From Stramonita haemastoma (taxonomy: Eukaryota > Mollusca > Gastropoda > Neogastropoda > Muricidae): DNA of 40,000 nucleotides. Where the stretch lies: assembly GCA_030674155.1 (NCBI GenBank), contig CM060327.1, forward strand, positions 21,428,293 through 21,468,292, read 5' to 3'. Position numbers and translations under genes: made by a program. The notes beneath the pieces were generated by a model. The model saw only the letters and a list, made by a program, of their open reading frames with translations. It searched no databases and was not told the DNA's origin. Positions 22,195-35,274 of this stretch are shown here, piece after piece (the stretch's first letter is position 1; each line of letters starts with the position of its first letter).

Positions 22195-22310
22195 CTCTGG
22201 GTAATAGTCAGCTGGAGTCTGAACTATCCCTATGACTCTTGAGGGATTCGAACAGCAACCTCCCTGCCTGTAGCTAGCAGCACCAACCACTGAGCAGTGG
22301 TGGCTGGTTC
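22195..22310 (-). mobile_element. tRNA-derived SINE head, family 4
   Basis: On the minus strand, A box TGCTCAGTGGTTGGTGCTG and B box GCTGTTCGAATCCC with normal spacing. The body probably extends leftwards, perhaps into 21640-22190, but its limit is not clear. Confidence 0.6.
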
Positions 22311-22314
22311 TGTG

Positions 22315-22562
22315 TGAAAAAACACTTTTAGCACACGTCAGAGAATCCATACTAATAGAAGAGATTGTTTTTGACAAAATTCTGTAGAAAAAAGCCTTTC
22401 TAATAGCTATAGAAAAATAAATGCACATGCAGAGAAAAAGGAATGTTTTAGTATGTGGCACTGCACTGCTCTTGTGGCAATGTGGTCCTTCTAGTGAGAG
22501 CAGCTTAAGTAAATTATCATGTACAAAATCTGCCCAGGCTGAAAGTGGTATACAATAGAATA
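22315..22562 (+). mobile_element. SINE family 3, 3' part
   Basis: ATTCTGTAGAAAAAAGCC, AAATAAATGCACATGCAGAG and the terminal GTGGTATACAATAGAATAAA match the reverse complement of 17060-17290. The head is missing. Confidence 0.65.
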
Positions 22563-22564
22563 AA

Positions 22565-22873
22565 AGGTCAAAAAGGTAAAGGTGTCCCATAACCTAGGCG
22601 GTCATAGAGGAGCAAGGTATCAGATACCTCAGCTTCTCTAGGGGCCAGGATATTGAGGGCGGCGCCTATCTCCTCTCCCTCACTGCTTTACCTTCCCTGA
22701 CACTAAAGAGGGCAGGGTACCCACTTACAGCTGGGTGAACTGTGGGGGGGGGGGGGGGAGGCTGTACTGAAGCCAAGGCAGCAAAGGGTCCCCCATCCAA
22801 CTGGTAACCACGCACAACGCTGCTTAACTTGACTGGGGGAAAGTGAGTGCTCTGACCACTTAGCAATCCCGCT
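22565..22873 (-). mobile_element. SINE family 1, full length
   Basis: Reversed tail AAAGGTAAAGGTGTCCCATA to the head CTCTGACCACTTAGCAATCC. A run of G (22744-22757) lies inside. The rest of intron 4 (22874-23326) has only short ACAA-type repeats. Confidence 0.88.
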
Positions 22874-23326
22874 CCCTACAATAGAATACAATGCAGCAAA
22901 ACTACAAGACATTACACTACACTATTGTGCAATACAACACAAGACAATACAAGATGATACAAGAGAAGACAATAGTGTACAATGAAATACAAGCTAGGAA
23001 ACTGGTACTGATCAGTTTGCTCTTTCATTAAACTATCAATGTAAGTATAACATGGAGCTTGCTATCTGTTAACAGTATTATTTTTAAAGTTAGTTTGCAA
23101 AATAAAATCCCAGTAAACTCGTTCATCAGTAAAATGACACTTGGTTTCACTTTCTTATAGAAGGTGGTTTTATACAAAAGTCTGAAAAAATATTGATAAA
23201 AAATAAAAAATGACAGCTGTACTATGCAAACGTTCTCTCTTCTGATAAGCTTTTCATTGTATGATATGAAAAGAAGTGAATAGCTCATTATGTTTATTTT
23301 TTCTTTCTCTGACTGTGTTTGTTAAG

Positions 23327-25382
23327 TGTGTCGACTTCACGAAAAACTGTGATGGTTTCCAAGACTGTTTATCCAATCTGGACGAAGCCAACTGTCCTGA
23401 CCCTGTTGCAGAAGTCTACAGCATCACACCTCCAGCCATCGTCCATTTCGACAGGCCTGGAGGGTTCACGGTCACCCCTCTGCCACACAACACCACTCAG
23501 TGTCCTGACACACACTTCCAGTGTCACAATAACGGCTACTGTCTACCTGTCTACGTCAGGTGCAACGATGTCAACGATTGCCCAGATCACGAGGACGAAT
23601 GGATGTGTAAGGGATACAGGTGTCCTGGCTTTTATCGATGTCGTGGTGCGGAACAAACTCTCTGTGTGCACGTGAACCATTTGTGTGATGGTCGCCCTCA
23701 ATGTCCTCAACATGACGATGAACTGATGTGTGATGTTACTTGTCCTGAGGCATGCACTTGCTATGGTCTGGCCTTCACCTGCACAAAAGTTTTTCAGGTA
23801 AGTTCTTTCCCGCAGCTGCGCTACCTGGAGGCCAGAGGTAGTGGACTGCATCAGTCAGATGTCACAAACAATATCATGCTGATCCATTTGGGTGTGGAGG
23901 CTTGTGGGTGGACTACACTGACAGATTTCGCTTTACCCAACCTTCACAGTCTAGACTTGAGTCACAATCTCCTACAACATTTTCATTTCAGCAGTTTCAA
24001 AGATATGTTTCATATTCGAAGGGTCAACTTTGCGGGTAATCCCATATCTATCAGTGGTTCTGACAGCCAAACAGGTACATTCCCCCAACAGTGATGCTTT
24101 TAAATCTGTCTCAACTTCAGGTAAACTCTCTAAACATGGAAGCTTTGTCTAAAGGGGTGCCAAACCTGCAGGTTCTGGATCTGTCTGAAAGTGGATTGAA
24201 GTCTTTGGAAGGGAAATCTTTATTCCAAACACTTAGTGTTTTGAATCTGTTGAAATGTCCGATTTCGTACTTCACCTCAGACTTTATGAAAAGCATGAAT
24301 AATCTGAACCGTGTGTTTGTAGACAACTTCAGACTGTGCTGTCCTGCAGTCTTGCCAGAGAAATTCAGTGGGGAATGCTTTGCCCCGTCTGACGAAATTT
24401 CTAGCTGCGATGACTTGTTAAAGTCTAGCGTTTACCGCTTTGCCCTTGCAGTAACCGCTGTACTCGCAATAGTCGGAAACCTGGGCAGTTTTATCTACCG
24501 TGTGTGTTTCTCAACACATAAAATCAGAACTGGCTTTGCTGTTTTTGTTCTCCACTTGTGCATCTCTGACTTGTTCATGGGAGTGTATCTAGCTGCCATC
24601 GGTATCGCAGACCAGGTGTTTGCTGGCGCTTACGTTTGGAGTGAGATCATGTGGAAGAGGAGTAGACTATGTCATGCTGCAGGCTTTCTGTCCTTTCTGT
24701 CTTCGGAAGTGTCAGCGTTCATCATCTGTCTCATCACCGTGGACCGATTCCTCGTGATCCGCTTTCCTTTCAGCCAGGTCCGATTCGGAACCACATCCGC
24801 TTACATAGCCTGCGCCATCATCTGGACCTTGGGTCTGATCCTGGCCACGGTACCTCTGCTCCCCGTCACTCACACTGGGAGTTCTACCACCAGACAGGCA
24901 TCTGCATTCCGCTGCCTGTCACCAGAGCGGACTTTGCTGGACACGGTTACTCCTTTAGTGTCATGATCGTCTGCAACCTGGTGCTCTTCCTGCTGATTGC
25001 TGTGGGTCAGTCCCTCATCTTCTGGTCAGTCCGAGCTAACGCCATGTCTCGACAAAGAAAGAAGACTGAAGACAGAGACGCGGAGAGAGTCAAGTCCAAA
25101 GAAGCCATCATTGCCAGACGTCTTCTGACCATCGCCATGTCCGACTTTCTGTGCTGGTTTCCTATTGGTCTGTGTGGTCTGCTGGCGGCTGTGGATGTGG
25201 TCATTCCTGGGGAGGTCAACGTGGCCATGGCTATTTTTGTCCTTCCGCTCAACTCAGCTCTCAACCCCTTTCTCTATACCCTGAACATAGTCCTGGAAAT
25301 GCGGAAGAAGGCCCGGGAACTCCGCTTTCACAAGTTTCTACAGGCTCATTTGAAAGGGAATGCCAGTGTTCCACAGAAATAA
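23327..25382 (+). CDS. Receptor exon E: LDLa 2-4, leucine-rich repeats, hinge and seven-helix domain, with two apparent missing bases
   Basis: Acceptor TTTGTTAAG ends at 23326; stop TAA at 25380-25382. LDLa 2 ends at 23395; LDLa 3 is 23501-23608 (acidic end DCPDHEDEWMC); LDLa 4 is 23621-23731. An LRR N-cap (CPEACTCYGLAFTC) and repeats such as LHSLDLSHNLLQHF and LQVLDLSESGLKSL run to about 24330, then the hinge with RLCCPAV and SSCDDLL. The 7TM domain shows GN in TM1, SD in TM2, DRF for E/DRY (24742-24750), TGIC in loop 2, SDFLCWFPIG in TM6 (CWFP at 25152-25163) and NPFLY in TM7 (25263-25277), the relaxin-receptor pattern. Frame breaks lie at the C5 run 24082-24086 and near 24874-24876, just before WEFYHQTGIC; each needs one extra base. 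The short tail after TM7 is basic and ends NASVPQK. Confidence 0.93.
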
Positions 25383-25483
25383 AATGGCAGGCAAAGAACT
25401 TTGAAAAATAGTGGCCTGCTCTATTTAGGGCTGCATCATTATCTAAACTGAAACTGATGTAACTAATCCATTTTGCAAATAAA
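25378..25483 (+). promoter_or_regulatory. Polyadenylation signals of the receptor gene
   Basis: AATAAA occurs at 25378-25383, overlapping the stop codon, and again at 25478-25483, about 95 bases downstream. The second is the more likely signal because the first would place cleavage only 10-30 bases after the stop. A GT-rich stretch (TTGGTTCGC, TTGTCG) follows the second copy. Confidence 0.6.
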
Positions 25484-25763
25484 AGTATTGGCTCTGATTG
25501 AACACTTGGTTCGCTAATTGTCGTTTCTATACTCTGTGAGCCTACAGTTATTTGTCTTATATCTTGTAAAATAATGTAGGTGTCTGGATTCCATTTATAT
25601 TGGATCTTTATACCAGACGCCTCCCCCCCCCCCCCCCCCAAGGAAAATAAGTATGCAGGCTTGCGTGCATGTGTATGTGTGTATATGTGTATGTGTGTGT
25701 GTGTGCACGCGCGCGTTTGTGTGTATGTGTGCGTGCATGTGTGCGTGCATACGTGTGTGTATG

Positions 25764-25800
<37 letters not shown>

Positions 25801-26080
25801 ACGCGCGCGCGCGCGCGCGCGTGTGTGTATGTGTGTGTGTGAACGCGTGCGTGTATGTGTTTAAACAAAAACTAGCCTCTGTAGTTTGCAATTTAAAGCA
25901 AACAAAAGGGTTAACAAACAAACAAACAAGAATTGCGAAGAAGAAGAAGAATTGCGAAGAATTGCGAAAAGAGAAGAAGAAGAAGAAGAAGAAGAAGAAG
26001 AAGAAGAAGAAGACAGAAAGAAAAATAAAGAAAGAGAAGAAGACGAAGCAAAAAGGAGAAGAAGAAATGAGGAGAAGGAA
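25484..26080. repeat. Downstream of the receptor: C-run, TG/CG microsatellite and A-rich GAA tract
   Basis: C-run at 25623-25639; TG, TGCG and a CG-only stretch (25799-25821) within 25660-25862; GAA units at 25935-26070 with GAATTGCGAAGAA variants. No gene. Confidence 0.9.
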
Positions 26081-26423
26081 ATAATGAACCAAATTCTTTT
26101 GGAACAAAACCAAAAATCTGCACTATACCCAACAATATAACCGTTCATATCTGCGACCATCAATATCATTATCATCATATCTTGATATTCTTTACTCCGC
26201 TCACTCTCAGGGCTTCAGTCCATCAGGCCCGATTTCCACAATGGTTATGCCAAATGCAGACTTCTTCAGCTTTTATCCTATTACCATGTCTGGCCAGCAT
26301 GCATTGTCTGTGGCAGTTTGTGGCCTATCCATGACAATGCATTATCCTGATCTTCAAAGCCTATGGATGGTCACATACGAATACAGATTGGGGTGCATAA
26401 ATGCATTAGTCGTGAAGAGATTG

Positions 26424-26424
<1 letters not shown>
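26081..26424. other. Non-repetitive stretch, no gene seen
   Basis: Ordinary sequence between two microsatellite blocks; no motif in any frame. Confidence 0.55.
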
Positions 26425-26497
<73 letters not shown>

Positions 26498-26521
26498 TGT
26501 GGTGTGTGTGTGTCGGAGAAG

Positions 26522-26576
<55 letters not shown>

Positions 26577-26609
26577 AAGAAGAGACAGACAGACAGACAG
26601 ACAGACAGA

Positions 26610-26682
<73 letters not shown>

Positions 26683-26760
26683 AACAGACAGACAGACAGA
26701 CTAGACAGACAGACAGACAGACGACAGATAGATAGACAGAGAAAGACAGTGAGACGTATG
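26425..26760. repeat. Compound microsatellite TG, GA, GACA
   Basis: TG units 26425-26513, GA units 26520-26570, CAGA units 26583-26735. The order is the same as at 73-510. Confidence 0.95.
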
Positions 26761-27299
26761 GTGTGCGCAATACAAGGGAGACTATCAATTGCTATGGCCA
26801 AATACAGTGTTTTTTCGCTTGATTATATGCTGCAATACAGAGGTGCACCTATCCAGACTTCGCTCATTCCGTTTTATTCCTTTATTCATTCATCTAGACA
26901 CCCGATCACTTACCTACTCACTTTCTTACTTTATTCATTTGATCTTTTATTCATTGAATAAATTACACTGCAACAATTTTCTACATTAGGACATGTTTTA
27001 GCAACACAACACCACACCAACACACACAACAGACATAGCAACAACACACAACACAACACACACACACAGACACACGACACACAGAAGACACCCCAGATAC
27101 AGACACACACCAACACACAGACACACAGACACAGAAACACAGACACAGGACACACAAACAGACACACACACAGACACAACACACACAACACACACAACAC
27201 ACACACACACAACACACACACCCCACCACCTCAACGCTTGTACAGTGCTATGTGTGTGGGTGTGTGGATGGGTGGGTGGGTGTGAGTATGGGTGCTATT
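26761..27299. repeat. Short unique part and ACACA-rich tract
   Basis: 26761-27000 is AT-rich with TTCATT repeats and no gene; 27000-27225 is irregular CA with ACAACA and CAGA variants; 27240-27295 is TGGG-rich. Confidence 0.85.
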
Positions 27300-27542
27300 T
27301 ATTTTTCTCATTTTATTTATTTTTTATATCGAGGCTGATGGAATAGGCACTCATGTACTTTTTTACGTACAGTTTTGCAGTTTTGTCGATTTTGTCATCC
27401 GTTCCCACCAGCACACAATGGCCCACTCTTCCGAAAAGCGAAACAGGATTTAACGTGTGCGCAAGCTGTTCTGCGTGCGTTCGCACACGGGACCTCGGTT
27501 TATATTCTCATCCGCAGGACTTTTGGGGAGAGTGGAGTCTCG
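27300..27542 (-). mobile_element. SINE family 2, head missing
   Basis: Reversed tail with TTTTATATCGAGG, body GCACACAATGGCCCACTCTT and ACGTGTGCGCAAGCTGTTCT; it stops at GGGGAGAGTGGAGTC before the head. Confidence 0.8.
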
Positions 27543-28049
27543 TAAACATTTTTCCGATTTAATAAAACGACGACAAAGATGATAATGCTGCTGCTGCTTC
27601 TGCAGCTGTTGTTGATGATGATGGTGATGATGGTGAAAAGCAAAACGGACAATGCGGTGTTTGCTTTGTGCAGTTATATTTTCTCTTTAAGCGTTTCTCT
27701 TTACTGTAAAAGTTTTCACGAAGGAAAAGACTAGACTACATTCTGTTTTTCACGTTGTAGCTTTCTGCTAGTTAAAAGTTCAGTGGCTTTTTTTCCCCAA
27801 GGCCAAACTTTGCCCTTTGGGAAATGAAGTTCGACCTTGTGTCAGCGTGGCAACCATTGTTAGAAGCACCAGTTGTCAAACACCCAGACACACAGACTGA
27901 ACAGACAGATAGACATGAATATGCAAGCTCTTACATGCATAGATACGGACACATATTGATATACAGACACACACAGAGACCACACGGACATTCGTACACA
28001 TAAATACGCACGCCCGCCTGCACGCTCGCACACCCGCCCGCACGCACGC
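27543..28049. other. Non-repetitive stretch, no gene seen
   Basis: It holds short CTG/GATGAT repeats (27582-27640) and a stretch that grades into CACA/CACG repeats. No exon recognised. Confidence 0.55.
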
Positions 28050-28197
28050 ATGCACGCACACACGTACACACACAAACACAAATATGAACATACGCATGCA
28101 AACACACACATACACACGCATACACACATAAACACACACACACATACAAAGACAGACAGACAGACACAGACACAGACAGACACACAGACACAAACAG

Positions 28198-28258
<61 letters not shown>

Positions 28259-28405
28259 ACACACACACACACACACTACACACACACCATACACACGCAC
28301 ACACACACACACACACATACACACACACACACGCACACACATACACACACACACACACACCGCACGCACACACACATATACATACATACACACACACACA
28401 CACAT
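28050..28405. repeat. CA microsatellite, interrupted
   Basis: CA units with CATA, CAGA and CACG interruptions; the purest block is 28202-28256. Confidence 0.95.
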
Positions 28406-28519
28406 TGTGTGATGTTTTCCTCTGGTAGAGTGATCGAATGACCTGTGGGATGGCATTTTTCCTTTAGTCAACAGTCATGGTTTCTTTGGACTTGAAGTCG
28501 CCTACAGTAGCAAGACAAA

Positions 28520-28867
28520 AATGTTTTTTCTTCCTTCCTTTGTTTCTTTCTTTTTCTGGTTTTCTTTTCTTTTCTTTCATTTTTTTTTCTTTCTCTTTCT
28601 TTCTTTCTTTCTTTTTCTTTTTTTTCTTCTTTTTTTTCTTTCTTTTCTTGTTTTCTGTTTTCCTCTCTCTCTTTCTTTACCTTTTACTTTCTTGTCTTTC
28701 TTTCTTTCTGTTCTTTCTTTCTTTCTGTTTTATCTTTTTCTTTCGCTTTTTCTTGTCTTTTTTCTGTCTTTTTTCTTGTCTTTCTTTCTTTCTTTCTTTG
28801 TTTATCTTTTTCTCTTTTTTCTTTCTTTCTTTTTTTTTCTTTTCTGTTTTCTTTGTTTTTTTTTTCT

Positions 28868-28900
<33 letters not shown>

Positions 28901-29345
28901 TCTTTTCTTTCTTTTTCTTTCTTTCTTTCTTTCTTTCTTTTCTTTCTTCTTTCTTTCTTTCTTTTCTTCTTTCTCTTCTTCCTTCTTTCTTCCTTCTTCC
29001 TTCTTCTCTTTTCCTTCCTTCCTTCCTTCCTGCTTCCTTCTTCCTTCTCCTGTTCCTTCTCCTTCCCATCGTTCTGTTCTCTTTTCTTCTTTACACGTAC
29101 CATCCTTCTTTTGTTTTTGTCAATGGAGGTTTTGAAGAAGGTGGCGACCCTCTTTAGAGAAAGAAGGTTAAAGAAGGAGAATGCAAAGAAGAAAAAGAAT
29201 GCACAAGAGAAGAAGAATGGAAAGAAGAAAGAAGAAGAAGAAGAAGAAGAAGAAGAAGAAGAAGAAGAAGAAGAAGAAGAAGAAGAAAAAGAAGAAGAAC
29301 AACAACAACAACAACAGCAACAACAACAACAACAACAACAACGTT
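28520..29345. repeat. TTTC/TTCC pyrimidine tract followed by GAA and CAA repeats
   Basis: 28520-29090 is nearly all pyrimidine on the plus strand; 29155-29300 is purine-rich with GAA units; 29300-29342 is CAA. Pyrimidine and purine tracts face each other across about 60 bases. Confidence 0.93.
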
Positions 29346-29554
29346 TGTAGCAAGAACAATAATTGTAACCAAAGACTCACAAAACTTCGCCAATTCCTAT
29401 TGCAGTATTTTTTCTTTGACAGCGCTCTGAATGGAGCTAAAACACAAAAGATGAATGTCAACAAGCACAACAATGACAACGGTTTATCCTTCACTACCAC
29501 TAGTACCACCATCAACTCAAATCAGCTGAACTGTCTCCATTGTTGCTGTCCTCG

Positions 29555-29775
29555 GTAAAAGCTCCACGCAATGCCACCGGGTTTCACCATATTTCTCTGT
29601 CTCTGCTGAGTTCTACGATCTCCTGTATCCCTCCGAGACCGCTGACCTCAGTGATGTTGGCAATGAAGGATGTCGGTGGTCTGCCTCTTTTCCTTCTGCC
29701 CTCAACATTTCCTTTGAGAAATGTCATCATCAGACTTTGCCTATGTGTTTCTGAATTTGCAGGACCCAACAGAGA
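29555..29775 (-). pseudogene. LINE C-terminal fragment
   Basis: The minus strand encodes KGNVEGRRKRGRPPTSFIAN, then ITEVSGL, IVELSRDREIW, the basic GRRxRGRP and terminal tryptophan pattern found at the end of RTE-like reverse transcriptases. It is too short to place in a family. Confidence 0.55.
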
Positions 29776-30767
29776 TCAGTCTGCAACCAACTACAACAAA
29801 AACATCGGCAACGACGATGATGACGATGGCAACAACGACAACAACAAAATTCATGTTTAAAGGTTTTTATACTCGATAACCTAGATTCAGTTTCATATCT
29901 TTTTTTTTCAATTATTCATCGATTTTGTGTGTACAACATCACACCCGGAATAAGACTCAAGAGGAGACAGGAAGGAAAGAGGTGGTGGAAGGGAGGGGCA
30001 AAGGAAAAAAAAAAGAGAAGTGGGCGGGGGGGACAGAAGGGAGGTGAGGGAGAGGGGGACACGACACAAGTAACTTGAGGAAGTCGGGACAATTTCCTTC
30101 TCTCTTGAACATAAGAAAAAAAAAGAAAAAAAGAAAAAAAGCTGGTCTAACTAGAGTCTAGCTTTCCTAAGAACAATTACTGCCCACAGTGGGAGGCCTT
30201 GTTTGCAAGATGACGCCACCCTTGTTTTTTCGGTGTTTTTTTTCCTCATTCAAAACAATATAAAAGTTGCAGGTCGCAGGTTCAAATACCAGTGTTTATA
30301 TAATATACGGGAGGACCTTTTCTGTCTCTTACGTAAACGAGTATGAAAAGCTGCTTGCTGATTTATCTCCCTTCGTGCATCACCCATACAGTCGATCAAT
30401 CGTCTGTCATCCAAGATCAGCGATGCTTATTAATCGCAGATCTCTTTTTTTCATGTCAGCAATTGGATTTTTTTTTGGTAGAATCACTGAAATGCCCATG
30501 CATAGCTACACAAATTATGGGTGTTGTGAGTTGAAAGTGAGTGCGCACGCAAGAGCCCATGTCCATGTACGAATGGTATAGGCTAGGTTACAAGTAGCCT
30601 ATGCCTCAAATGTTTTAATGCCTTTTATGTATATTTTATTTGGAGCGAAAGATGTGATCCATTAATCTTATACTGTACAGTACTTGTGATGAGGCCTCTG
30701 ATCACTTTATTTATGAATGATTATGATTATTTCATAATCAATGAATTGATTATTAAATAGTTGTTTA
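29776..30767. other. Non-repetitive stretch, no gene seen
   Basis: It includes a purine-rich segment (29955-30060) and AT-rich DNA. Short open frames (30267-30581) carry no motif and have no convincing splice context. Confidence 0.55.
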
Positions 30768-31055
30768 GGTAAAGGTAAAGGTGTCCCATGACCTATGAGG
30801 TCATAGAGGAGCGAGGCATCAGAGACCTCAGCTTTTCCAGGGGCCAGCATAATTATTGAGGGCGGCGCCCATCTCCTCTACCTCACTGCTTTACCATTCC
30901 CTGATCCTAAAGAAGCAGGTACCCATTTACAGTTGGGTAAACTTGGGGACTGTACTGAAGCCAAGGTGCACAAACGGTCACCCGTCCAATGGTAACCACG
31001 CTCGATGCTGTTGAACATTGGCTGGTGGAAAGCCAGTGCTCTGACCACTGAGCAC
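30768..31055 (-). mobile_element. SINE family 1, full length
   Basis: Reversed tail GGTAAAGGTAAAGGTGTCCC to the head GTGCTCTGACCACTGAGC. Confidence 0.88.
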
Positions 31056-31111
31056 AACATGATTGGACTGGATTGAAATAGTTAAATAATTCAGTGTATG
31101 TGTGTGTATTG

Positions 31112-31142
<31 letters not shown>

Positions 31143-31605
31143 TGTGTAGTTGGGTGGGTGGGTGGTGCGTATGCGTGCGCGCATGTGTGTGCGTGTGTGT
31201 ATATGAATACTCTCTCATAACCTGCATGAATTTCTCTATTTGATATAGTAGAGTAGCTACTCGTATTTGCATATGAACAAGACTTCCTTGGCAAACTGTA
31301 ATGCGTGAAAAGATCGTGGCTACTTCAGGTTGTCTAGGTGCAGCCATTTTTTTCTCACGAGACAGCAGGAGCCTTTCTCTAAAAATAATATTTGTGGTCG
31401 TCATCTTGACTACGACGCAAAAGACCTTTAGCAATGACATGACGTCTCTGTACGACTTTTGGAAAACATATTTACCTGTTACCATGGTATTGCTGGAGAC
31501 TAGTTTTGCAACCAGTTTCCGCTGAAGAAGGCGAGGAAATGTTGAGAATTTTATGGCATAAAATAGATAAGCTTTTTTTTTATTTATCTTTTTTTTTTAC
31601 ATTTT
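31056..31605. other. Short TG repeat and unique sequence
   Basis: TG and GGGT units at 31095-31205; the remainder is unique with no gene recognised. Confidence 0.6.
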
Positions 31606-32750
<1,145 letters not shown>

Positions 32751-33193
32751 GATGGAGATGGATGGGATGGATGGATGGATGGATGGATGGATGGATGATG
32801 GATGGATGGGATGGATAAATGGATGGGTGGTTGGGTGGATGGGTGGATGGATAAATGGATGGGTGGGTGGATGGATGGACGGACGGACGGATGGATGGAT
32901 GGATGGATGGATGGAAATGGATTGACGAACGAACGAACGGATGGATGGATAGATGGATGGATTGATAGGTGGATGGATAGATGGATAGACGAACTAACGA
33001 ACGAACGGTGGATGGATGGATGGATGGATGATGGATGATGGATGGATGGATGGATGGATGGATGGCAGACGGACGGACGGACAGACGGACGGATGACGGA
33101 CGGATGGATGGATGGAGGATGGATGGATGGATGGATGGATGGATGGATGGATGGATGGATGGATGGATGGATGGATGATGGATGGATGGATGT
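32751..33193. repeat. GGAT/GGAC microsatellite with GAAC blocks
   Basis: ATGG units dominate, with GGAC blocks (32877-32892, 33069-33098) and GAAC blocks (32925-32940, 32990-33007). The purest run is 33114-33175. Confidence 0.95.
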
Positions 33194-33419
33194 TGGAGAA
33201 TTTCCTGCATGCTGTCCTGACCCATAGATTGCTGTTTAAGTTTCAGGTTGAGAGATCTTGCTTCTCTGTATGCACAGAACGAATTTACGGCACTAGCATG
33301 TCTGCGTGTAAGTTTATTTGCAGGGTCTAAAATCTATTGAAAGCCATTATGATTCAGGTCAAACAGGGTAAGTTTGCTTGAGAAGGTTGAACCGTGTGTG
33401 TGTCCACATTTGAGCATGT

Positions 33420-33581
33420 ACGCACACATGTACGCTTGCTAGCACGCACATGCACGCACGCACGCACACACACACAAACGCACACACACATGCGCACAGA
33501 CATATTCACAAACATGTGTGCACGCGGGCGACATGCATGTGCTTATACTTTCACACACACTCATCTACACACAAAATATAT

Positions 33582-33658
<77 letters not shown>

Positions 33659-33900
33659 ATACACACACACAACACACACACATCCACACACAAACACACA
33701 CACATACCCCCCACACACACACACATACACCCCCTCCCCCCCACACACACATACACACACACACAACACACACACACAACACACACACACAACCACCCCC
33801 CCCACACACACAACACAAAACCCCACACCCCCCCCCCCCCCACACACACACATACATACATACCCCCCCTCCCCACACACACACATACACACAAACACCA
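33420..33900. repeat. CA/CG, TA and CA/C-run microsatellites
   Basis: CACG-rich 33420-33550, TA 33577-33655, CA with C-runs 33660-33895. The preceding 33194-33419 is unique and without a supported exon. Confidence 0.93.
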
Positions 33901-33959
33901 CTTATCAGGTGACTTTCACCGAATGAAGACACTCCAAGAAAAGAAGAAAACAAACAAAA

Positions 33960-34150
33960 ACAAAAAAAAGCCTGTCGTTTCAGGCAGTTAATGGCTTTCC
34001 GGCACCGGCCGAGAATGGAAGCCATTAAACTCTGACCTTTAGAAAAAGAATGAAGAAGATGGACCATTAGATGCATGTCCTGAGACAGTTTGGTCGATAA
34101 TTGTGTTTATTTTTCTGGCCATTACCTTACTGGCATGGTCATTTGAAACT
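33960..34150. repeat. Unclassified repeat Y, copy 1
   Basis: It shares CTTCCGGCA, CATTAAAC, CTGACCTTT, GGTCGATAAT and TACTGGCA in the same order with 34970-35190. Confidence 0.5.
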
Positions 34151-34610
34151 TTAGTCTGTCTGTCTGTTTGCTTGTCTGTTTGTGTGTCTGTCTGTCTGTT
34201 TTCCTGTTTGTCTGTCTGTTTTGTTTGCTTGCCTGTTTGTCTGTCCGTTTGTCTAGTGGCCTGTTTGTCTCTTTGTTTACCTGTTTATCTGTCTGTCTGT
34301 TTGTTTGCTTGCTTGCCTGTCTGTTTGCTTTCCCGTTTGTCTGTCTATCTGTCTGTTTGCTTGCCCGTTTTGTCTGTTTGCTTGCTTGTTTGTCTGTCTG
34401 TCTGTTTGTTTGCTTGCCTGTTTGTCTGACTGCATATTTGTTTGCCTGTCTGTCTGTCTATTTGTTTACCTGTCTGTCTGTCTGTTTGTCTGTTTGCCTT
34501 CCTGTCTGTCTACTTGTCTGTTTGCTTGCCTGTTTGTCGGTCTGTTGTTTGGTGTCTCTGTCTATATGTCTGACACAGACACACACTCTGTCTGTCGGTC
34601 TAACTGTCTG
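34151..34610. repeat. TGTC/TTTG/CTTG microsatellite
   Basis: Irregular mixture of CTGT, TTGT and GCTT units; Cys/Leu/Val frames across it are artefacts. Confidence 0.93.
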
Positions 34611-34649
34611 CCTATCGGGCGGTGGGCAACTCACTCAGTCTGGCTCCTC

Positions 34650-34930
34650 AACTGAGCTAATAATGTCATTAGTAGGGGGCTTAGTAGGTGGTGTCCTGCG
34701 TATGTTAGCTCAGAACAGGCACCCATGAACACCACCAGCGTAACCTAGCAGAAGTGCAGGGCCCCTCTGGCTGGTGGCCCCACACTGTCCTGATATTGAG
34801 AAGCTCTCTGTGAACTTCCGACCCTGAACATAAGACATAGCGATTCTGGGGTATAGCTGTGGTAGGGAAAGATTGAAATGAGCAGCATGGGAACAAACAG
34901 CAGGATGGAGCGTCACAGAAGATGAGGCAG
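34650..34930 (-). repeat. Unclassified interspersed repeat X, copy 2
   Basis: The reverse complement of GGTGGTGTCCTGCGTATGTT and AGCTCAGAACAGGCACC matches 21705-21765. Its right end runs into CAACAA/CAGCAG repeats (34928-34980). Confidence 0.55.
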
Positions 34931-34969
34931 CAAAACAACAACAGCAGCAGCAGCAACAACAACAAGAAC

Positions 34970-35190
34970 AAAAACAAAAACATCCATTAATGGTTTTAAC
35001 AACCTTCCGGCAGGAACCTCAACGAAAGTGGATCTCATTAAACACTGACCTTTCATGGGGAAGGAAAGAAGAAGGAAGACGTTAACGGCACGTTGTGTTA
35101 ATGGGTGAAAAAGACATTCCGTCGATAATGGTATTTCCCCTTCCACCGGTTAGACTGGCACGATTATTTAGAGTCCTCTCACTTTCATCC
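34970..35190. repeat. Unclassified repeat Y, copy 2
   Basis: About 1 kb right of copy 1 and in the same orientation; both are followed by TCTG microsatellites. Confidence 0.5.
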
Positions 35191-35199
35191 TTTTTTGTG

Positions 35200-35237
35200 T
35201 GTGTGGCTCTTTCTGTCTCTGTCTGTTTGTCTCTGTC

Positions 35238-35274
<37 letters not shown>

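Noticed and set aside
23798..23815. GTAAGT to CCGCAG within exon E, looking like a complete intron
   Set aside because: It is only 18 bases long, in frame, and encodes VSSFPQ at the expected place after the LRR N-cap.
24075..24120. A 46-base intron (GTACAT to TTCAG) to explain the frame change in the LRR region
   Set aside because: Removing it leaves the wrong frame for the following LRR sequence, whereas one added C in the C5 run gives a continuous repeat.
30267..30581. 104-residue open frame in unique sequence
   Set aside because: No domain, no start context or splice support, and ordinary composition.
33247..33308. Possible 62-base exon with CFSVC and SMSAC, flanked by TTTCAG and GTAAGT
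   Set aside because: Splice-like borders but too short to recognise a domain, and no partner exon was found nearby.
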